Shown here piece after piece: positions 6,556 through 13,053 of a stretch of 21,748 nt of DNA (position 1 is its first letter; the number at the start of each line of letters is the position of its first letter). Under the pieces are notes generated by a model that did no database searches, was not told where the DNA came from, and saw only the letters and a program-made list of their open reading frames with translations. The translations under genes were made by a program, and so were the position numbers. This stretch comes from CAYRXE01 sp964428205 (GTDB lineage: Bacteria; Patescibacteriota; Gracilibacteria; Peribacterales; Peribacteraceae), in contig CAYRXE010000012.1 in the NCBI GenBank assembly GCA_964428205.1, forward strand, positions 1 to 21,748. The letters are read 5' to 3'.

Positions 6556-8595
6556 ATGGCAGCTCAAAAGTATACCGCTCAGCAAATCCAGGTCCTCGAG
6601 GGTCTTGAACCCGTTCGTAAGCGTCCTGGTATGTACATCGGCTCGACCGATGTGCGTGGACTTCACCATCTCGTATGGGAAATTGTCGACAACTCCATCG
6701 ACGAAGCCATGGCCGGTCATGCCGATCATGTGCAGGTGATTTTGAACGATGATGGATCTGTATCTGTGGAAGATAACGGTCGCGGTATCCCTACAGACAT
6801 TCACCCAACGACGAAGAAGTCCGCACTCGAAACAGTGCTCACCACTCTCCACGCCGGTGGAAAATTCGGTGGAGACGAAAGCGGATACAAAGTATCTGGA
6901 GGATTGCACGGTGTCGGTTCCTCTGTGGTGAACGCTCTCTCTATTAAGATGAAGGCCGAGGTCCACCGCGATGGTTCGGTGTATCAGCAGGAATATAAGC
7001 GTGGTAAGCCCGTTGCTGACGTGAAGAAGACTGGAAAGAGCGACAAGCACGGCACGATCATCACGTTCTTGCCCGATGATGAGATCTTCGACACGACCGA
7101 TTTTAGTCTTGTGACGATCCTCACGAGGCTCCGCCAGCAGGCGTACCTCACGCGTGGCATCACGTTGTCGATCACCGATGCTCGCAAGAAGCGTAACGAA
7201 GAAGATACGAAAATCCCCCGTCTCTATCGTTTCCACTTCGAGGCAGGTATCTCGGCATACGTGAACCACCTCAACGAAGGTCAGGAGGCGATTGGCAGCC
7301 CAGTGTGGTTCGAGAAAGACACCGAAGACGGCTTCGTGGAAGTGGCCATGCAGTACACCCAGGCGTTCCAAGAGAACGTGGTGAGCTTTGCGAACAACAT
7401 CCACACCACGGAAGGTGGTCACCACCTCACGGGGTTTAAAGCTGCTCTCACCCGCACTATCAATGCCTACGCTCGTAGCTACGGCATCCTCAAGGAAAAG
7501 GATGAGAACCTCACCGCTGATGACGTACGCGAAGGTCTTACGGCTGTCGTGTCTGTGCGCCTCAAAGAGCCACAGTTCGAAGGTCAAACGAAAGCCAAGC
7601 TCGGTAACGCCGAAATGAAGACGGCTGTGGAGACGGTGGTAAACGAGAAGCTCAGCCAGTACTTAGAAGAGCACCCAACAGAAGGAAAGGAGGTCGTAAA
7701 CAAGTGTCTCCTCGCTGCACGCGCACGTATGGCTGCTCGTGCTGCTCGCGACAGCGTCATCCGCAAGGGGGCGCTCGATGGCATGACCCTTCCGGGTAAG
7801 CTCGCGGACTGTAGTAATAGAGATGCTTCTCAGTGTGAGTTGTACCTGGTCGAGGGTGACTCCGCCGGTGGCTCTGCCAAGCAGGGTCGTAACCGCGAGT
7901 TCCAGGCCATCCTTCCGCTCCGCGGAAAGATCCTCAACGTGGAGCAGGCTCGTTTGGACAAAATGCTCGCAAACAACGAAATCAAAGCACTCATCATTGC
8001 CATGGGTATGGGTGTTGGTGAAGTGAAGGATGTGAGCAAGCTCCGCTACCACCGCATTGTGATTATGACCGATGCCGACGTCGACGGTGCGCACATTCGC
8101 ACACTGCTTTTGACGCTCTTCTACCGTTACTTCCCAGAACTCCTCGACGGTGGATACCTCTACATCGCTCAGCCACCGTTGTACAAACTGCAGAAGGACA
8201 AAGATGTTCGCTATGTGTATAACGACGAAGAAAAGAATGTTGTGATGAAGGAGTGGGGAATCGACGCGCAGGAAATTGAAGATGCCGCGCAGAACGAAGA
8301 GCCCGAAGGTCCTGCTGACGAGAATGAAAAGCTCGTGAAGGGTAAGGAAGACAAAGCAGCCGCTCCCAAAAAGCGCAAAGTGAACGTCCAGCGCTATAAG
8401 GGTCTTGGTGAAATGAACCCGGAGCAACTCTGGGAAACAACTATGGATCCTGAGCGCCGCATCATGCTCCGTGTCACGCTGGAAGACGCCGAGAAGGCGA
8501 ATGCCGTGTTCACGACCCTCATGGGCAGCGAAGTCGCTCCTCGTCGCAAGTTCATCCAGACGCACGCCAAGGGTGTCAAAAACTTGGACGTATAG
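6556..8595 (+). CDS. gyrB: DNA gyrase subunit B (type IIA topoisomerase ATPase subunit)
   Basis: ATPase/TOPRIM subunit of gyrase, 679 residues from the ATG at 6556; a TTG three codons upstream is less likely. The GHKL ATPase part has Glu42 and Asn46 in WEIVDNSIDEA, DNGRGIP, and the GLHGVGSSVVNALS lid. The TOPRIM part has Glu433 in EGDSAGGSA, the PLRGKILNVE motif, and the acidic triad Asp506/508/510 in DADVDGAH. QRYKGLGEMNP and the C-terminal tail are normal. An unusual feature is a low-complexity acidic/Lys-rich linker at about residues 565-608, just before QRYKGLGEMNP. gyrA is not in the window, and ParE cannot be fully excluded from the sequence alone. There is no SD; the promoter lies directly upstream. 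Confidence 0.95.
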   Translation: MAAQKYTAQQIQVLEGLEPVRKRPGMYIGSTDVRGLHHLVWEIVDNSIDEAMAGHADHVQVILNDDGSVSVEDNGRGIPTDIHPTTKKSALETVLTTLHAGGKFGGDESGYKVSGGLHGVGSSVVNALSIKMKAEVHRDGSVYQQEYKRGKPVADVKKTGKSDKHGTIITFLPDDEIFDTTDFSLVTILTRLRQQAYLTRGITLSITDARKKRNEEDTKIPRLYRFHFEAGISAYVNHLNEGQEAIGSPVWFEKDTEDGFVEVAMQYTQAFQENVVSFANNIHTTEGGHHLTGFKAALTRTINAYARSYGILKEKDENLTADDVREGLTAVVSVRLKEPQFEGQTKAKLGNAEMKTAVETVVNEKLSQYLEEHPTEGKEVVNKCLLAARARMAARAARDSVIRKGALDGMTLPGKLADCSNRDASQCELYLVEGDSAGGSAKQGRNREFQAILPLRGKILNVEQARLDKMLANNEIKALIIAMGMGVGEVKDVSKLRYHRIVIMTDADVDGAHIRTLLLTLFYRYFPELLDGGYLYIAQPPLYKLQKDKDVRYVYNDEEKNVVMKEWGIDAQEIEDAAQNEEPEGPADENEKLVKGKEDKAAAPKKRKVNVQRYKGLGEMNPEQLWETTMDPERRIMLRVTLEDAEKANAVFTTLMGSEVAPRRKFIQTHAKGVKNLDV

Positions 8596-8640
8596 CCGAT
8601 CCCTGTAGATTTAACCTCTTCCCTTTTTAGGGCGACGGTT

Positions 8641-8646
8641 TAGACT
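8641..8646 (+). promoter_or_regulatory. Possible -10 box upstream of the 98-residue membrane protein
   Basis: TAGACT, 16 nt before the ATG at 8663, resembles other -10 boxes in the window, such as TAGACT upstream of the M24 peptidase. No good -35 box is visible, so this is tentative. Confidence 0.3.
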
Positions 8647-8662
8647 GGGTCGAGCTGGGTCC

Positions 8663-8959
8663 ATGGTGATCCTTGCGCTTTCTATGTTTTCTGCACTGCA
8701 ATCTGCCGCCGGCTGGATCCAAGACACCGTCATGCACGGTGGGTGGGTCGCTGCGTTGATTGTGTGCGTGTTGATCGTGGTGTGGCTTGTGATCGTCGCG
8801 ATGCTCCTCCTCGGCTACGCACGCGGTGTGCAGATGAAGCGTTCTTCCTTGGCATTACTCACGGCCATTGCACTCGTGATCATGTTGGCGATTGCCGAAT
8901 ACTCCATGTTCACCTTTGGAGCAGACTTGGGAAACACGATGTCACACCAGCGTATCTAA
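8663..8959 (+). CDS. Small integral membrane protein, unknown function
   Basis: A 98-residue hydrophobic protein not recognised as any named family. Two strong membrane helices are visible, about residues 27-51 (WVAALIVCVLIVVWLVIVAM) and 62-84 (LALLTAIALVIMLAIAEYS), joined by a short basic loop (GYARGVQMKRSS). The N-terminal segment may be a third, weaker hydrophobic stretch. By the positive-inside rule the loop should be cytoplasmic, with both ends outside. It follows gyrB by 67 nt, may have its own promoter, and meets the convergent glycosyltransferase 4 nt after its stop. The length of the open frame and the consistent hydrophobic pattern support a real gene. Confidence 0.65.
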   Translation: MVILALSMFSALQSAAGWIQDTVMHGGWVAALIVCVLIVVWLVIVAMLLLGYARGVQMKRSSLALLTAIALVIMLAIAEYSMFTFGADLGNTMSHQRI

Positions 8960-8963
8960 CAGA

Positions 8964-9854
8964 TTACTGACGCTTCTTCTTACGAGCAGGTTTCGTGTTG
9001 ATGAGCGAGTTTGCAAGGGGGATCTTTGTGAGAATTTCTTTTTCCATAGATTTGATGGTTTTACGCATGAGCTTATGGAAGGCAGGGATCAAAGCGCCTG
9101 TGTTATCGACAGGGTTCCCTTTGTTATCGACCACACGCAGGAGCACGCGCTCTTTACCCATGAACACCTTGGCCGTGAAGGTGGTCACATAGTCCATGTA
9201 GCCACGGAGTAATCCGCGCTTGAACCTTCTTCCAGAGAAGATCACGGGAGCTTCTTCGATGAGCCTGATTTTTCCTGTTTTGGATTTATACACGCGGTCA
9301 CTCAAATCGAAGTCTTCGTAGGCATCGGTCATGGCGTTAAAGCCACCGGCAGCGTCGTAGGCCTTTTTGGTGATGGCGAAGTTAAATCCACTCAAGATAA
9401 AGTGCCCACCAATGATCCTGTAAGCCTTCATATGGAGCGGCATCATGACGTTAAAGAACAGGTTCGTAATAGCGTCACAGTCCACAATCCTGGTAAATCC
9501 TGTCACGGCCACCACAGACTTATCCTTCTTAAAGGCTGCGAGGGTTTTCTCCACCCAGTCACTCGGCACAATGGTGTCGGCGTCAGTCGAGAAGATGATT
9601 TCGCCTTTTGCAGAATCAAAACCCTTCTTGCGGGCAGCTCCACGGCCTTTCTTTTTTTCTCGGATGACACGCACGTTCATCAAATGGCTGAATCCCCTGA
9701 CAATGCGTGCAGTGCCATCGGTGCAGTTGTTATCGACCACGATTACTTCCATGGGAATCTTTGACGACTGCTGCACGAGTGCCGCGAGGCACAGGGCAAT
9801 ATTCTGCTCTTCGTTGTACGCGGGAATAACGACGCTGATGAGCTTCGGAGGCAT
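8964..9854 (-). CDS. Family 2 glycosyltransferase
   Basis: GT-A fold, inverting glycosyltransferase, 296 residues. The N-terminus is typical (ISVVIPAYNEEQNIALCLAAL, then VIVVDNNCTDGT). The metal/nucleotide-sugar DXD motif is DAD in STDADTIVPSDW, and an acceptor-site ED appears in AYEDFDLSDR. There is no transmembrane anchor. The C-terminal tail is Lys/Arg-rich (KPARKKKRQ) and may hold it to the membrane. GT2 enzymes commonly act in cell-surface glycan or lipid-linked sugar synthesis; the exact substrate cannot be read from sequence. It has its own promoter 7 nt upstream of the ATG and is probably leaderless. Confidence 0.88.
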   Translation of the reverse strand: MPPKLISVVIPAYNEEQNIALCLAALVQQSSKIPMEVIVVDNNCTDGTARIVRGFSHLMNVRVIREKKKGRGAARKKGFDSAKGEIIFSTDADTIVPSDWVEKTLAAFKKDKSVVAVTGFTRIVDCDAITNLFFNVMMPLHMKAYRIIGGHFILSGFNFAITKKAYDAAGGFNAMTDAYEDFDLSDRVYKSKTGKIRLIEEAPVIFSGRRFKRGLLRGYMDYVTTFTAKVFMGKERVLLRVVDNKGNPVDNTGALIPAFHKLMRKTIKSMEKEILTKIPLANSLINTKPARKKKRQ

Positions 9855-9861
9855 GGACCAA

Positions 9862-9870
9862 AGTATAGCA
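9862..9870 (-). promoter_or_regulatory. Extended -10 promoter of the glycosyltransferase gene
   Basis: TGCTATACT reads on the minus strand from 9870 to 9862. Only 7 nt separate the -10 box from the ATG at 9854, which places the transcription start at the start codon. No -35 box is evident; the upstream region is occupied by the terminator of the preceding gene. Confidence 0.6.
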
Positions 9871-9878
9871 TCGCATAG

Positions 9879-9914
9879 AAAAATCCCCCACCTTGTCGTT
9901 AGACAAGGCAGGGG
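9879..9914 (-). terminator. Rho-independent terminator of the 81-residue gene
   Basis: On the minus strand CCTTGTC-TAAC-GACAAGG forms a perfect 7-bp hairpin, extended by outer CCCC/GGGG pairing across a small bulge and followed by ATTTTT. It begins 24 nt after the stop of the upstream gene and lies immediately before the glycosyltransferase promoter. Confidence 0.88.
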
Positions 9915-9938
9915 AAAGGGTTGTCTGTGCTCTCTGCG

Positions 9939-10184
9939 TTACGCGGTAGCAAGCTCGAGGCGATAGCCGGCTACGATTTGGGAGACTTCAGCGTTCACGT
10001 TCGCCGCAGCGAACAAGATCTTGAAGTCGCCTTCGCCGAACTCGTCGTCTTCCTCGTCGAGCGATTGCTGTAACACCTGGCACAAGGCCGCTAGGCTGGG
10101 AGGCGCACTCGCCGTTTTGTCGGCTTCCCGACCTATACGCTGCAGCTCCATGAAGGTGGACGCATACTTCTGCCTGTTCGTCAT
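9939..10184 (-). CDS. 81-residue acidic protein, unknown function
   Basis: Not recognised. The predicted product is soluble and mostly helical, with an N-terminal basic helix (MTNRQKYASTFMELQRIGREAD), a central acidic stretch (LDEEDDEFGEGD) and a hydrophobic C-terminal half (FKILFAAANVNAEVSQIVAGYRLEL). There are no membrane segments or signal peptide. The start is well supported: AAAGGAG lies 6 nt before the ATG, one of only two clear SDs in the window. A good terminator follows, and a hairpin sits in the leader. It lies downstream of hisS but probably has its own promoter. It is likely a real, separately regulated small gene. Confidence 0.72.
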   Translation of the reverse strand: MTNRQKYASTFMELQRIGREADKTASAPPSLAALCQVLQQSLDEEDDEFGEGDFKILFAAANVNAEVSQIVAGYRLELATA

Positions 10185-10222
10185 GCGAGACTCCTTTAGC
10201 AGACACGGTGGTCAAAGAGCGC

Positions 10223-10238
10223 GTCTCCACGCGGAGAC
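10223..10238 (-). other. 5'-leader hairpin upstream of the 81-residue gene
   Basis: GTCTCC-GCGT-GGAGAC is a perfect 6-bp hairpin in the untranslated leader. If the TAGACT at 10245-10250 is the -10 box, transcription would begin near 10238 and this hairpin would form the very 5' end of the mRNA, where it could protect it. It could instead be an operator. Confidence 0.4.
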
Positions 10239-10244
10239 CAAGGG

Positions 10245-10272
10245 AGTCTACTGATCTTTTTTGTACGGCAAA
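10245..10272 (-). promoter_or_regulatory. Putative promoter of the 81-residue gene
   Basis: On the minus strand TTTGCC (10272-10267), a 16-nt spacer, then TAGACT (10250-10245). The -10 box matches others in the window; the -35 box is weak. It would give a leader of about 54 nt. Confidence 0.35.
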
Positions 10273-10318
10273 GTACATCACATGTGCAATCGCATAGAGC
10301 CCTTCTGTAAGCCAAAAG

Positions 10319-11677
10319 CTAGTCCTCGTCTACGGCCCCAAAGGCGTCCTTCATGTTGTACTTATCGAGGTTCTTTTTACCGATCAGGTCCACGATCTGT
10401 GGAATAGCATCGTCGAATTTGATCTGCTTCTGCTTACCTGCCTTCATGTCGCGAAGGATGATGGTGTTTTCCTTCACTTCCATCTTGCCGAGCAGCAACG
10501 TGTAGCGAGAGTCGAATTTGTCGGCGAGGCGCATCTGACTCTTGAGGCTTGCTTCGCCAAGAGCACCGACCGTGTGCACACCCTTCTCGCGAAGATCCGA
10601 CACGAGCTTAAGACATTTCTTCTTTGCCTCCGGTCCAAGCTGTGCGACGAACACGTCGATCTGATCTTTGTTTGGCACCGTGACGCCAGCTTCCTTCATG
10701 TGCCAGATCACGCGCTCCACTCCTGCTGCAAAACCGACACCCGGTGTGGGGTTGCCGCCGAGGAGTTCGATGAGGCCGTCGTAGCGACCACCACCACCAA
10801 CAGCATTCTGTGCGCCGGTGCTGGCATCCCAGAATTCGAACACCGTCTGACCGTAGTAATCGAGGCCGCGGACGAGACCGGAGTTTGGGATGTAGTCGAT
10901 ACCGAGCTCGTCTAGGTACTCGAGCAGGGTCTCGTGGTACTGCTTACTCTCATCGCTGATGAACTGGTCGAGCTTCGGTGCTCCTTTAATAAGGATCTGC
11001 GTGTCTTCCTCCTTACTATCGAGCAAGCGCAGGGGATTGGTCTGGAGGCGCTTTTTATCCTGTTCCGGGAGCGACCTCTCCTTCCCAATGAAGTATTCCT
11101 TGAGCGCTTCGATGTATGCCATGCGGTTCTCTGGGGAACCGACGTTGTTGATCTGCAAGGTAAGACGATCGCGGATTTTGAGATCTTCGAAGATCTTGTG
11201 CGCAACATGAATCAACTGCGCATCGAGCGATGCATCGCGAAGACCAATGATTTCGAAATCGAACTGGTGGAACTGGCGGTAGCGGCCCTTCTGGGGACGA
11301 TCGTGACGGAAGCATGTGCCAAAGGCGTAGAGCTGCACCGGCTGTGGCAACTGCTGCATGCCGTTCTCCACGTACGCGCGGCAGATACCGGCGGTGAATT
11401 CTGGACGCAGGGCAAACTCCTTCTTCTGCTTGTCGCTTTCTTCTTCTCCACGATTAGGACCGGAAACGATGAAGAGTTCTTTTTCGACAATGTCGGTGTG
11501 CTCACCAATCCCGCGCTCGAAGATGCGACGATCTTCGAATACAGGCGTATCGATGCGCTTAAAACCAGCCTGACGTGCACGGTGACGTACGGACTTCTTA
11601 ATGTACGTTTGATACATGTGGTCCTCCGGTAGGACGTCGTGTGTACCCTTTGGTGTGCGGAACAGTGGTTCGGACAT
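10319..11677 (-). CDS. hisS: Histidyl-tRNA synthetase
   Basis: Class II synthetase that charges tRNA-His, 452 residues from the ATG at 11677, where the family sequence begins (MSEPLFRTPKGTHDVLPED). The open frame extends further upstream but with non-family residues. Motif 2 region GRYRQFHQFDFEIIG, the HisRS-specific LVRGLDYYGQTVFEF, then GGGRYDGLIELLGG and motif 3 GVGFAAGVERVI are all present. The C-terminal anticodon-binding domain covers about residues 350-452. The leader is about 40 nt with no SD. tRNA-His lies about 1 kb away on the other strand, so enzyme and substrate genes are near neighbours but not co-transcribed. Confidence 0.97.
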   Translation of the reverse strand: MSEPLFRTPKGTHDVLPEDHMYQTYIKKSVRHRARQAGFKRIDTPVFEDRRIFERGIGEHTDIVEKELFIVSGPNRGEEESDKQKKEFALRPEFTAGICRAYVENGMQQLPQPVQLYAFGTCFRHDRPQKGRYRQFHQFDFEIIGLRDASLDAQLIHVAHKIFEDLKIRDRLTLQINNVGSPENRMAYIEALKEYFIGKERSLPEQDKKRLQTNPLRLLDSKEEDTQILIKGAPKLDQFISDESKQYHETLLEYLDELGIDYIPNSGLVRGLDYYGQTVFEFWDASTGAQNAVGGGGRYDGLIELLGGNPTPGVGFAAGVERVIWHMKEAGVTVPNKDQIDVFVAQLGPEAKKKCLKLVSDLREKGVHTVGALGEASLKSQMRLADKFDSRYTLLLGKMEVKENTIILRDMKAGKQKQIKFDDAIPQIVDLIGKKNLDKYNMKDAFGAVDED

Positions 11678-11715
11678 AGGGAACTCGGGAAGCTTGCTTC
11701 CGAAGCGTGAGCGGT

Positions 11716-11724
11716 AGTTTACCA
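11716..11724 (-). promoter_or_regulatory. Putative hisS extended -10 box
   Basis: TGGTAAACT reads on the minus strand, 38 nt before the hisS ATG. The leader between them contains a short GGAAG-caag-CTTCC hairpin (about 11689-11702). No convincing -35 box is seen. Confidence 0.4.
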
Positions 11725-11819
11725 GCGTGTGCGTCGCCAGAAAAGAGAGAAACGGCAAAAAACCGATGGAATCGGGGCTTCGGCAAGCCACTTCTCATGC
11801 GTGTTTCGAGATCCATCGC

Positions 11820-11825
11820 TACACT
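11820..11825 (+). promoter_or_regulatory. -10 box of the 226-residue secreted protein gene (leaderless)
   Basis: TACACT ends 6 nt before the ATG at 11832. The flanking TACACTTTG string is identical to that upstream of gyrB. The spacing implies transcription from the start codon. Confidence 0.5.
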
Positions 11826-11831
11826 TTGAGC

Positions 11832-12512
11832 ATGAAAATCCTCTCCACCCTCCTCGCTACTATCACGCTTCTCACGGCCACGAGCGCTCTTGCGCGCGAT
11901 GATCGCGGTCGCACGCGCACGTACACGGGCATGACGCCGTACGAATCCAGTCGAAAAGTCGTGTGTTCCGAAAACGGTCGACGATGCTGGGTGCAGATGT
12001 CTTCATCATCATCTTCCTCCGTCTCGTCCATTCGCCCTGCGCCTATCAGTGGGAACAGAAGGGCCATCACAGATCTGTCGGTGTTTGTGCCATTCGTGAA
12101 GAAGTACGTCACCCTGCCAGAAGGTTGGACCGGTGATGTTTCGGATAAGCTCGCAACCTTTACGAAGAAGTCTTCCACAGGTCAGGCAGATTCCACATTC
12201 TACGTACAGCTCTACGATTATCAGGAGTGCGATTCTGATTCCATTGAGACACGCATGAACAAAGCTTGGGCTGCCGTCAGCAAGAAATCTCCCGAGCGCA
12301 TCACGGTTGGTCGTGCATACGGCGTACAGGGTCTTGCGTTTAGTTGGGTTGAGCCGGGTACCGGCGATGCCATCACGCGCAATTTCTGCATTATCCCTCA
12401 GGGGTACATCATGACGGTCAGGGTCTGGACGAACGATGCTGATGCCGCCACGAAGAACGTCATTGAGCGCTACGCATTGCCCGATTTGTACACGCCACGC
12501 AGGGGTAGATAG
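11832..12512 (+). CDS. Secreted protein with Ser-rich linker, unknown function
   Basis: 226 residues. Start chosen at 11832 because a clean signal peptide begins there (MKILSTLLATITLLTATSALA, cleavage likely after Ala21) and a -10 box lies just upstream; the frame is open further upstream without family support. The mature part has a basic segment, a run of seven or so serines (about residues 57-66), then a compact domain with LPEGWTGDVSD, YVQLYDYQECDSDSIE and LPDLYTPRRGR. Four or five cysteines may form disulfides outside the cell. The beta-rich domain with a gain/loss-of-LPEGW pattern recalls small exported PsbP/DcrB-like folds, but this is a weak impression. No function is assigned. Confidence 0.7.
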   Translation: MKILSTLLATITLLTATSALARDDRGRTRTYTGMTPYESSRKVVCSENGRRCWVQMSSSSSSSVSSIRPAPISGNRRAITDLSVFVPFVKKYVTLPEGWTGDVSDKLATFTKKSSTGQADSTFYVQLYDYQECDSDSIETRMNKAWAAVSKKSPERITVGRAYGVQGLAFSWVEPGTGDAITRNFCIIPQGYIMTVRVWTNDADAATKNVIERYALPDLYTPRRGR

Positions 12513-12526
12513 TCGTTTTCGGAGCC

Positions 12527-12555
12527 TTGGCATGGTAAACGCAAAAAGCTAGGAT
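12527..12555 (+). promoter_or_regulatory. Promoter of the tRNA-His transcript
   Basis: TTGGCA (12527-12532), a 17-nt spacer, then TAGGAT (12550-12555). Initiation would be near 12562, just before the partial tRNA copy at 12574, so the primary transcript should contain both the partial copy and the full tRNA. Confidence 0.55.
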
Positions 12556-12573
12556 GCCTGCGCGTCTATTTCC

Positions 12574-12595
12574 ATGGCGATCGTAGCTCAGTTGG
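12574..12595 (+). repeat. Orphan copy of the tRNA-His 5' end (22-bp direct repeat)
   Basis: Bases 12574-12595 are identical to 12664-12685, exactly 90 bp downstream. The repeat covers the 2 nt before the tRNA, the extra G-1, the whole 5' acceptor strand and the D-arm up to GTTGG. The sequence then diverges completely: no GAGC to close the D-stem, no anticodon arm and no T-arm. It is therefore not a functional tRNA but a fragment or duplication scar within the same predicted transcript. Confidence 0.85.
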
Positions 12596-12599
12596 CCTA

Positions 12600-12615
12600 G
12601 TCCCGTTTACGGGAC
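12600..12615 (+). other. Hairpin between the two tRNA-His 5' copies
   Basis: GTCCCG-TTTA-CGGGAC is a perfect 6-bp stem with a 4-nt loop in the 68-nt insert between the repeats. There is no T-tract, so it is not a terminator. It might be a processing signal or part of an inserted element. Confidence 0.55.
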
Positions 12616-12665
12616 GTAATAGAGAAGGTCAGATGCGTTACATCCGTCAGGTTATTCACTCCTAT

Positions 12666-12743
12666 GGCGATCGTAGCTCAGTTGGTTAGAGCATCTGGTT
12701 GTGGTCCAGAGGGTCGTGGGTTCAAATCCCATCGATCGCCCCA
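12666..12743 (+). tRNA. tRNA-His (anticodon GTG)
   Basis: A complete cloverleaf. The encoded extra G-1 (12666) pairs with C73 (12740), the identity pair for HisRS. The acceptor stem is GCGATCG/CGATCGC, T8-A9, D-stem GCTC/GAGC, anticodon stem TCTGG/CCAGA with loop TTGTGGT (GTG at 34-36), variable loop GGGTC, and T-arm GTGGG-TTCAAAT-CCCAT with one G-T pair. CCA is encoded (12741-12743). The acceptor strand contains the palindrome CGATCG, so the upstream partial copy could pair with either strand of this stem. Confidence 0.97.
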
Positions 12744-12767
12744 GAATTTATATCACTCACTTGCATC

Positions 12768-12932
12768 ATGAAATATACCAATAATCACTATGAGGATGCA
12801 GACCAGGCAGCACGAGACGACTTGGAAAATCGTGTGCCGATGACTCCCGAAGAGCAAGAGGCACGTTTGACGTTGCTTGAGATCGCAAACGAAACACGCT
12901 CTTCTTTCGAGGAGCTGTTTGAGGAGGATTAG
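12768..12932 (+). CDS. 54-residue acidic protein, unknown function
   Basis: Begins at ATG 12768, 24 nt after the tRNA-His CCA end; the longer frame upstream overlaps the tRNA and is not credible. The product is highly charged and acidic (MKYTNNHYEDADQAARDDLENR, then MTPEEQEARLTLLEIANE and a final FEELFEED), probably helical, and has no membrane segment. No SD is present. It may be read through from the tRNA promoter or from the TATA-rich stretch at 12747-12754. It is not recognised as a known family. Low-complexity charge makes a chance frame possible, but its position and codon choice favour a real small gene. Confidence 0.5.
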   Translation: MKYTNNHYEDADQAARDDLENRVPMTPEEQEARLTLLEIANETRSSFEELFEED

Positions 12933-12966
12933 AAGCTTCTTTGGCGTTGTTTACAAAAATTAATAT

Positions 12967-12975
12967 TGTTACAAT
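12967..12975 (+). promoter_or_regulatory. Extended -10 box upstream of the epimerase gene
   Basis: TGTTACAAT is an extended -10 box in an AT-rich 121-nt gap. It would give a leader of about 70 nt that contains the SD. A second -10-like hexamer, TAGACT, lies at 13007-13012 and would give a leader of about 35 nt. Which one is used cannot be decided here. Confidence 0.4.
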
Positions 12976-13037
12976 TTGAGTAATTCTGTGTGTCTGAGGA
13001 TGTCCTTAGACTCTTATGCAGAATGCTCATTCAAACC

Positions 13038-13043
13038 AAGGAG
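13038..13043 (+). promoter_or_regulatory. Shine-Dalgarno site of the epimerase gene
   Basis: AAGGAG, 10 nt before the ATG at 13054. It is notable because most genes in the window have no SD. An out-of-frame ATG at 13047 is skipped. Confidence 0.7.
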
Positions 13044-13053
13044 TAGATGAATC

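Noticed and set aside
6345..6608. Plus-strand open frame before and into gyrB
   Set aside because: Overlaps the gyrB start and promoter, has no recognisable domain, and codon use is random-looking.
6472..7587. Long minus-strand open frame (371 residues) opposite gyrB
   Set aside because: It is a mirror of gyrB codon structure and has no family motifs; the plus-strand product is certain.
9988..10281. Minus-strand open frame overlapping the 81-residue gene
   Set aside because: The alternative frame has the SD, terminator and better composition; this one has an abnormal Arg/His-rich product.
12574..12663. The upstream tRNA-His copy as a second working tRNA
   Set aside because: It matches only the first 22 bp; no D-stem closure, anticodon arm, T-arm or acceptor 3' strand follows.
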